Assembly: GCF_000961885.1 (NCBI RefSeq)
Contig: NZ_JZKH01000040.1
Location: 1 to 64,000, forward strand
From: Streptomyces rubellomurinus
Lineage (GTDB): Bacteria; Actinomycetota; Actinomycetes; Streptomycetales; Streptomycetaceae
Direction: 5' to 3'
Length of the DNA stretch: 64,000 nt
Shown: positions 58,883-64,000 of the stretch, in pieces
Position numbering within the stretch: the first letter of the stretch is position 1
Layout of the letters: every line of letters starts with the position of its first letter
Notes under the pieces: generated by a model
Told to the model about the DNA's origin: nothing
Databases searched by the model: none
Seen by the model: the letters and a program-made list of their open reading frames with translations, nothing else
Program-made: the position numbers and the translations under genes

Positions 58883-59557
58883 ATGAAGCGATCAGTGCTG
58901 TCCGCGACCCTCGGCCTGGCCCTCGCGGCCGGCCTCGCCGTCCTGCCCGCCACCGCGGCGTCCGCCGCCCCGGCCGTGCCCGCCGCCGTGCAGGGCTACA
59001 CCGCCTCGGCGAACTCCGGTTCGGCGCATGCCGGTTCGACCTACGCCGGTTCGGCCCAGGAGGCGGCCGACAACCAGGCCTTCTTCCGGGCCGTGATGGC
59101 CTCCGCGAAGGCCAAGCAGGCCGCCAACCCCTGGCTGCAGACCATCACCGTCACCTACGACACCTCGGGCGCCCCCTCCTTCACCGACCAGATCGCCAAC
59201 GCCGCGCAGATCTGGAACGGCTCGGTGCGCAACGTCCAGCTCCAGCAGTCCAGCGGCACCGGCGACTTCTCGTACTACGAGGGCGACGACAGCCGCGGCT
59301 CCTACGCCAGCACCGACGGCCACGGCCACGGCTACGTCTTCCTCGACTACTCGCAGAACCAGCAGTACGACTCGCTGCGCGTCACCGCGCACGAGACCGG
59401 CCACGTGCTCGGCCTGCCGGACCACTACTCCGGTCCGTGCAGCGAGCTGATGTCCGGCGGTGGCCCCGGCCCGTCCTGCACCAACCCGTACCCCGACAGC
59501 AACGAGCGCAGCCAGGTCGACGACCTCTGGGCGAACGGCGTGGCCACGGCCAAGTAG
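58883..59557 (+). CDS. snpA: Snapalysin-type secreted zinc protease, copy 1
   Basis: 224 residues: a Sec signal peptide ([20 protein letters not shown], cleavage after ASA), a short propeptide, then an M7 metalloprotease domain with [11 protein letters not shown] (His170, Glu171, His174, Asp180), the unusual Asp third ligand of snapalysins, and two cysteines in [14 protein letters not shown] and PSCTNP forming a disulfide. Extracellular milk-clotting-type protease. ATG 58883. Divergent from snpR; the second copy follows. Confidence 0.95.
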   Translation: MKRSVLSATLGLALAAGLAVLPATAASAAPAVPAAVQGYTASANSGSAHAGSTYAGSAQEAADNQAFFRAVMASAKAKQAANPWLQTITVTYDTSGAPSFTDQIANAAQIWNGSVRNVQLQQSSGTGDFSYYEGDDSRGSYASTDGHGHGYVFLDYSQNQQYDSLRVTAHETGHVLGLPDHYSGPCSELMSGGGPGPSCTNPYPDSNERSQVDDLWANGVATAK

Positions 59558-59582
59558 GGCCGGCCACCAGGGAGTTCGGGCA

Positions 59583-59618
59583 CGGCGGGCCGACCGGCCG
59601 GAAACGGTCGGCCCGCCG
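59583..59618 (+). terminator. Hairpin terminator after snapalysin copy 1
   Basis: CGGCGGGCCGACCG pairs perfectly (14 bp) with its complement across an 8-base loop. Confidence 0.85.
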
Positions 59619-59735
59619 CTCGTAACTTCCCCGCCGGGGAGCCTAGCCGCCGGCCGAACGGAATGCCAGGGGCATGGGCGGGTCAAGGCCGCTTAAAGCC
59701 GCCTCAAATCCCGGGGAATCACGGGCTATTGGATC

Positions 59736-59762
59736 GGGCTATCGCCGACTGGCATCATCCGC
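59736..59762 (+). promoter_or_regulatory. Snapalysin upstream element, copy 2
   Basis: GGGCTATCGCCGACTGGCAT followed by CATCCGC, matching the element at 58717 except for two bases in the middle. It lies 107 bases before the second snapalysin start. Confidence 0.65.
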
Positions 59763-59868
59763 TCGCCCCGGGGGCTGCCCGAAGCTCTGGGAACACCACC
59801 CGTTCACCGGGTGCCCCCCGCGCCGGCCCCCAACCCGGCGCGGCACTCCAGGGATTCGGAGCCCCCAC

Positions 59869-60510
59869 ATGAAGCGATCCGTCCTGTCCGCGACCCTCGG
59901 CCTGGCCCTCGCGGCCGGCCTCGCCGTCCTGCCCGCCACCGCCGCGTCCGCCGCCCCGGCCGCCCCCGCCGCCGTGCAGGGCTACACCGCCTCGGCGAAC
60001 TCCGGCTCGACGTACGCCGGTTCGTCCGCCGAGGCCGCGGACAACCAGGCCTTCTTCCAGGCCGTGATGGCCTCCGCGAAGGCCAAGCAGGCCGCCAACC
60101 CGGGCCTGGCGACCGTCACCGTCACCTACGACGCCAGCTCGGCGCCCAGCTTCCGCAACCAGATAGCCCAGGCCGCGCAGATCTGGAACAGCTCGGTGCA
60201 GAACGTCCAGCTGCGCTCCGGCTCGGCCGCCGACTTCCGCTACTACGAGGGCAACGACAGCCGCGGCTCCTACGCCAGCACCGACGGCCACGGGCGCGGC
60301 TACATCTTCCTCGACTACCAGCAGAACCGGCAGTACAACTCCGTCCGGGTGACCGCGCACGAGACCGGCCACGTGCTCGGCCTGCCGGACCACTACTCCG
60401 GGCCGTGCAGCGAGCTGATGTCCGGCGGCGGCCCCGGCACCTCCTGCACCAACCCGTACCCGAACGGCACCGAGCGCAGCCGGGTGAACTCCCTCTGGGC
60501 CCGCGGCTGA
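59869..60510 (+). CDS. Snapalysin-type secreted zinc protease, copy 2
   Basis: 213 residues, a tandem paralogue of the 58883 gene: identical first 31 residues (signal peptide), a shorter propeptide lacking one SAHAGS block, and the same catalytic core [11 protein letters not shown] (His164, His168, Asp174) with conserved cysteines. Substitutions cluster in the substrate-facing middle ([15 protein letters not shown]), so specificity may differ. It has its own upstream element and terminator, so it is separately transcribed. Confidence 0.95.
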   Translation: MKRSVLSATLGLALAAGLAVLPATAASAAPAAPAAVQGYTASANSGSTYAGSSAEAADNQAFFQAVMASAKAKQAANPGLATVTVTYDASSAPSFRNQIAQAAQIWNSSVQNVQLRSGSAADFRYYEGNDSRGSYASTDGHGRGYIFLDYQQNRQYNSVRVTAHETGHVLGLPDHYSGPCSELMSGGGPGTSCTNPYPNGTERSRVNSLWARG

Positions 60511-60528
60511 CCCGGCACCCGTGAGTGA

Positions 60529-60563
60529 CCCCGGGCCGGCCGACCCCCGCGGCCGGCCCGGGG
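60529..60563 (+). terminator. Hairpin terminator after snapalysin copy 2
   Basis: CCCCGGGCCGGCCG pairs perfectly (14 bp) with its complement across 7 bases. Confidence 0.85.
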
Positions 60564-60649
60564 CGCTGCCCTCCGGGACGCTGCCCTCCGGGGCGGTGTC
60601 GGTGGGGCGTGCGAGCATGCGGGCGAGACCCGTCCCGAAAGGTTCCGCC

Positions 60650-61309
60650 ATGCCCCGTGCCGTCCCCGACCAGCTCGCCGACCTGCCGTACGCCGACCTG
60701 CTGCGCCCGCACACCGGGCCGCTGCGCGCCGACGCGCGCTACGACACCGCGCACTTCGACGGCGGCGAGCACACCGACGAGTCGGGCGCCGGCGCGGCCT
60801 TCCTGGAGTGCGCCTTCACCGGGGTCGCACTCAGCGGCGTCAAGCTGCGCCAGGCCCGGTTCAACGAGGTCTGGGTGCAGGCCGGCCGCTGGGTCGCCTG
60901 CGACCTGAGCGACAGCGACTGGCAGGACAGCGCCGTCACCGGCGGCGTGCTGGCCGGTATTGCCGGGTACGGCTCGGCGCTGCGCCGGGTGGTGTTCCGC
61001 GGCTGCAAGCTGGAGGCGGTCAACCTGCGCGCGGCGGTGCTGCGCGACGTGGTCTTCGAGGACTGCCTGCTGCGCGACGTGGACTTCGGCGAGGCGAAGC
61101 TGACCGGGGTGTCCTTCCCCGGCTCGACGCTGGAGGAGGTCCGGCTGCGCGGGGCCACCCTGAGCAAGGTCGACCTGCGCGGCGCCGCCCGGCTCGACCT
61201 GCCGGACGGCCACCAGGGGCTGCGCGGCGCCCTCATCAGTTCCAGCCAACTGCTGGACCTGGCGCCGCAGTTCGCCCATGCGCTGGGGATCCAGGTGAAG
61301 GATGTCTGA
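60650..61309 (+). CDS. Pentapeptide-repeat protein
   Basis: 219 residues with a right-handed pentapeptide beta-helix in the second half: VVFRGCKLEAVNLRAAVLRD, VVFEDCLLRDVDFGEAKLTG, RLRGATLSKVDLRGA (A(D/N)LXX pattern). Some such proteins mimic DNA and protect gyrase from quinolones (Qnr, MfpA); nothing here proves that role. ATG 60650 follows GAAAGG. No signal peptide. Confidence 0.88.
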   Translation: MPRAVPDQLADLPYADLLRPHTGPLRADARYDTAHFDGGEHTDESGAGAAFLECAFTGVALSGVKLRQARFNEVWVQAGRWVACDLSDSDWQDSAVTGGVLAGIAGYGSALRRVVFRGCKLEAVNLRAAVLRDVVFEDCLLRDVDFGEAKLTGVSFPGSTLEEVRLRGATLSKVDLRGAARLDLPDGHQGLRGALISSSQLLDLAPQFAHALGIQVKDV

Positions 61310-61316
61310 ACAACTC

Positions 61317-61353
61317 GTTCACCGGTCGGTCGTTCGGCGATGGGCCGGTGAAC
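61317..61353. promoter_or_regulatory. Inverted repeat with PHO-box-like half upstream of phospholipase C
   Basis: GTTCACCGG at 61317 faces CCGGTGAAC at 61345. GTTCACC is the core of streptomycete PhoP boxes, and the next gene encodes a phosphate-releasing enzyme, but the expected 11-bp direct repeat is only partly present. It may equally be the terminator of the pentapeptide gene, whose stop is 8 bases away. Confidence 0.4.
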
Positions 61354-61473
61354 AGTCCGCCAAAGCTTGAGCGAGGGGTCTGTCCCGCCGCTCCCACCTG
61401 CGCAACGATGCTCGCCGTTCGGGTGCTGGGACACGACCTGTATACACACCTCGGGATTGGACGGGCCGGTCAG

Positions 61474-63516
61474 ATGGCAGAGCTGAATCGCAGGAAGTTC
61501 ATGGCGCTCTCCGCGAGCGCCGCGGCGGGAGCGGCGGTGACCGGCGGGTCCGTCGCCGCCGGCGGCAGCCCGGCGGCGGCCGCGACGACGAGCACCACCG
61601 GGACCATCACCGACGTCCAGCACGTCGTGATCCTCATGCAGGAGAACCGGAGCTTCGACCACTACTTCGGCACGCTCAAGGGCGTCCGCGGCTTCGCCGA
61701 CCGGGCCGCCATCCAGATCCCCGGCGGCTACAGCGTCTTCAACCAGCCGAACGGCCTGTTCGCCCGCCAGTACCCGTGGGCGCTCAGCGCGAGCAGCGGC
61801 GAGCAGATCGCGCAGTGCAACGGCGACCTCTCGCACGCCTGGTCCGACCAGCACAAGGCCTGGAACGGCGGCAAGATGGACTCCTGGGTGTCCGCCAAGG
61901 GCACCGTCCGCACCCTCGGCTACCTGCAGCGCGCCGACATCCCGTTCCACTACGCGCTCGCCGACAACTGGACCATCTGCGACGCCTACCACTGCTCGGT
62001 GCTCAGCGCGACCGGCCCCAACCGCACCTACCACTGGTCGGGCTGGATCGACCCGGCCGGCACCGCGGGCGGCCCGGCCTACGACGGCGGCGACGAGAAG
62101 GGCCTGCACTGGCAGACCTACGCCGAGGCGCTGGAGAACGCCGGCGTCAGCTGGAAGGTCTACCAGAACGCCGCCGACAACTTCGGCGACAACGCCCTCG
62201 CCTACTTCAACCAGTTCTCCGGCGCCCCGGCCGGCAGCCCGCTGGCCGTCAAGGGCATGGGCTCCGTCCCCAAGGTCACCGGCCGGACCCCGGACGACAT
62301 CGCCGCCGCGATCAAGGCCGACGTACTGGCCGGCACCCTGCCGCAGGTCTCCTGGATCGTCGCCGACCAGCAGTCCTCCGAGCACCCGTACGCCACCCCC
62401 GAGGACGGCGCGCACTTCGTCCACCTGGTGATGGACGCCCTGAACGCGGACCCCACCGTGTTCAACTCGACCGTCCTGCTGCTCAACTACGACGAGAACG
62501 ACGGCTTCTTCGACCACGTCCCGCCGCCCGCCGCGCCCGCCGGCACCGCGGACGAGTTCTACAACTCCACCAACATCGGCCTCGGATTCCGCGTCCCGCT
62601 GATCGCCATCTCCCCGTGGAGCCGCGGCGGTTGGGTCAACTCCGAGACCTTCGACCACACCTCGGTGCTGCGCTTCCTGGAGGTGTGGACCGCCGCGCTC
62701 GGCCGGCCCGCCCGGTGCGCCAACATCAGCGCCTGGCGCCGGAAGGTCTGCGGCGACCTCACCTCGGTCTTCGACTTCGCCAACCCGGTCTACGGCATGC
62801 CCGCGCTGCCCGACACCTCGCAGACCATCGGGCTGTCCACCTGCGGCCCGCTGCCCAACCCTTCGCCGACCAACAACGCGCTGCCCGCCCAGGAGCCCGG
62901 CACCCGCCCGGCCCGCGCCCTGCCGTACCAGCCGAACGCCAACCTGGACCACTGGGACACCAACGCCGGCGGCGTCATGCACGTCTGGCTGAAGATGACC
63001 GACGACGGCGCCGCCCGCGCCGCGCACTTCTCCGCCTACGCCAACGCCTACCGCGGCGGCGGCCCCTGGCAGTACACGGTGGACCCGGGCGGCCAGGTCA
63101 CCGACTTCTTCAACTGCGGCACCAACGGCTTCGGCAACGGCAAGTACGACCTGTCCGTGGTCGGCCCGAACCGCTTCCTGCGCCGCTTCACCGGCGACCT
63201 CACCCAGCCGGGCAAGAACGCCGCCGTCACCGCCTCGTACGCGGTCGAGCCGGGCACCGGCAAGCTCGCGGTCTACTTCAGGATGGCCAACGCGGGCAGC
63301 ACGCCGATCACCTTCACCATCACGTCCAACAACTACCGCACGGACGGCCCCTGGACGTACCAGGTCCCGGCCGGCGGCAGCGTCAGCGACTTCTTCAACG
63401 CCGTCGCCTACAACAACGGCTGGTACGACTTCACCGTCACCGTGGACGTCGACGGCAGCTGGTCGCAGCGCTTCACCGGCCACCTGGAGACGGGCGCGGC
63501 CAGCGTCAGCGGCTGA
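61474..63516 (+). CDS. Tat-exported phosphocholine-specific phospholipase C
   Basis: 680 residues. Twin-arginine leader NRRKFMALSASAAAGAAVTG; phosphoesterase domain with HVVILMQENRSFDHYFGTLK near 49, LNYDENDGFFDHVPPP, and SPWSRGGWVNSETFDHTSVL; then two C-terminal DUF756 domains (about 505-590 and 595-675), the layout of PlcC/PlcN enzymes. Releases phosphorylated head groups from phospholipids outside the cell, usually under phosphate limitation. ATG 61474. A TATACA lies 27 bases before the start. Confidence 0.95.
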   Translation: MAELNRRKFMALSASAAAGAAVTGGSVAAGGSPAAAATTSTTGTITDVQHVVILMQENRSFDHYFGTLKGVRGFADRAAIQIPGGYSVFNQPNGLFARQYPWALSASSGEQIAQCNGDLSHAWSDQHKAWNGGKMDSWVSAKGTVRTLGYLQRADIPFHYALADNWTICDAYHCSVLSATGPNRTYHWSGWIDPAGTAGGPAYDGGDEKGLHWQTYAEALENAGVSWKVYQNAADNFGDNALAYFNQFSGAPAGSPLAVKGMGSVPKVTGRTPDDIAAAIKADVLAGTLPQVSWIVADQQSSEHPYATPEDGAHFVHLVMDALNADPTVFNSTVLLLNYDENDGFFDHVPPPAAPAGTADEFYNSTNIGLGFRVPLIAISPWSRGGWVNSETFDHTSVLRFLEVWTAALGRPARCANISAWRRKVCGDLTSVFDFANPVYGMPALPDTSQTIGLSTCGPLPNPSPTNNALPAQEPGTRPARALPYQPNANLDHWDTNAGGVMHVWLKMTDDGAARAAHFSAYANAYRGGGPWQYTVDPGGQVTDFFNCGTNGFGNGKYDLSVVGPNRFLRRFTGDLTQPGKNAAVTASYAVEPGTGKLAVYFRMANAGSTPITFTITSNNYRTDGPWTYQVPAGGSVSDFFNAVAYNNGWYDFTVTVDVDGSWSQRFTGHLETGAASVSG

Positions 63517-63526
63517 TCCGCACCGC

Positions 63527-64000
63527 TTACGCGTACGGGCCCCGGGGGAACCACGGATCGTGGACCTCCCGGGGCCCGTACGGCGTCAGCAGGGTGACGG
63601 TCAGCGGCGCCGCCGCGTACTCGGCGAGCAGCACCGCGCCGTGCCGGGTCACCAGCTCGGCCTGCACCGGCACCGGCAGCTTGCTCAGCGCCCGGCGCAG
63701 CTGCAGCGCGTCCCGCCGGCTGACCGGCTGCGGGGCGCGCAGCACCAGCCGCAGCGGGCTCAGCGGACCGGTGACCGGTACGCCGGAGGCGAGCTCGTAG
63801 CCGACCGCGCCGATCGGGCCCCAGGGCAGCCGGTGGTCCGCGACCAGCCGTCCGGCCTCCGGCAGCAGGGCCAGGGCGGGGACGGCGGCGATCCGCTCGG
63901 GGGCCGGCCGGCCGTGCCGCTCGGCGAGCCGCTCCGGCCGCAGGGTCCGGGCCACGGCCGCCCAGGGGGCCAGCGCCTCCAGCCGCTGCCCGGGGCGGGG
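63527..64000 (-). CDS. mdcG: MdcG-like malonate decarboxylase holo-ACP synthase, start beyond window
   Basis: The frame is open to the window end, so the N-terminus is missing; a GTG at 63955 is internal. Features of phosphoribosyl-dephospho-CoA transferases are seen: RIAAVPALALLPEA, WGPIGAVGYELASGVPVTGP (nucleotidyltransferase-like GSxG region), SPLRLVLRAPQP (degenerate S-D-x-D) and HGAVLLAEYAAAP near the end. MdcG loads the prosthetic group onto the ACP subunit of malonate decarboxylase. The usual DxD reads SPLRL here, so activity is uncertain; other mdc genes would lie beyond 64 kb. Confidence 0.75.
   Translation of the reverse strand, partial: PRPGQRLEALAPWAAVARTLRPERLAERHGRPAPERIAAVPALALLPEAGRLVADHRLPWGPIGAVGYELASGVPVTGPLSPLRLVLRAPQPVSRRDALQLRRALSKLPVPVQAELVTRHGAVLLAEYAAAPLTVTLLTPYGPREVHDPWFPRGPYA

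Overview
The window is very GC-rich, with G or C at almost every third codon position. It encodes XRE/DUF397 regulator pairs, snapalysins, a CslA/GlxA tip-glycan locus and DUF445 and GPP34 proteins. This points to the Streptomycetaceae (Streptomyces or Kitasatospora); the sequence alone does not decide the genus. It reads as chromosome: no phage, IS element, CRISPR array or replication origin was seen.

Layout. 1-5 kb: a bifunctional penicillin-binding protein cut by the window start, then a three-gene ABC exporter whose first permease seems to start at a non-canonical codon. 5-10.5 kb: a small ORF, a glycosyltransferase/nucleotide-sugar dehydrogenase pair, DUF445, and an adenosine-deaminase-family enzyme (possibly aminodeoxyfutalosine deaminase). 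10.5-14 kb: a ribbon-helix-helix protein behind a cluster of GTGCCA boxes, then DUF4097 and a DrrAB-like transporter. 14-18 kb: LysR/oxidoreductase, methyltransferase, NmrA-like protein and a tRNA-like structured stretch. 18-21 kb: XRE/DUF397/ATPase module and FabV. 21-27 kb: PQQ-type propeller protein, hydrolases, WYL regulator, and a divergent quinone oxidoreductase/ArsR pair around a palindrome. 27-33 kb: CDP-alcohol phosphatidyltransferase, NUDIX, HAD, YidC, Phd/PIN toxin-antitoxin, Gfo/Idh/MocA. 33-36.5 kb: a decayed copy of a HAD-IIA gene beside the intact gene, a frameshifted LtrA gene, and ung. 36.6-44.4 kb: the GH6/glxA/cslA locus with a polysaccharide deacetylase and a DedA protein. 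44.7-51 kb: flavin-dependent oxidoreductase, PAS-GGDEF-EAL protein, OsmC, chorismate mutase, signal peptidase, EamA transporter. 51-56 kb: a second bifunctional PBP and two identical tRNA-Lys(CTT) genes enclosing a hydrolase and a GPP34 protein. 56-64 kb: intact LtrA paralogue, a SnpR-like LysR with two tandem snapalysin genes, pentapeptide protein, Tat-exported phospholipase C, and a truncated MdcG-like gene.

How genes work together. The clearest functional unit is cslA-glxA with the convergent GH6 gene, which in Streptomyces makes and trims a beta-glucan at hyphal tips. The deacetylase upstream may act on the same polymer. The second is the snpR/snapalysin locus, where one LysR regulator probably drives two duplicated secreted proteases through a shared upstream element. 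Cell-envelope functions (two PBPs, glycosyltransferases, YidC, signal peptidase, DedA, a phospholipid synthase) are heavily represented.

The features most worth checking are a multi-helix leader before cslA, the CGGG-repeat frameshift in the LtrA gene, the GTGCCA box cluster, duplicated snapalysins with their duplicated control element, the apparent ATA start, the HAD remnant, and a habit of 9- or 12-bp tandem repeats at gene ends. All assignments were made by reading translations and motifs; no database search was run.
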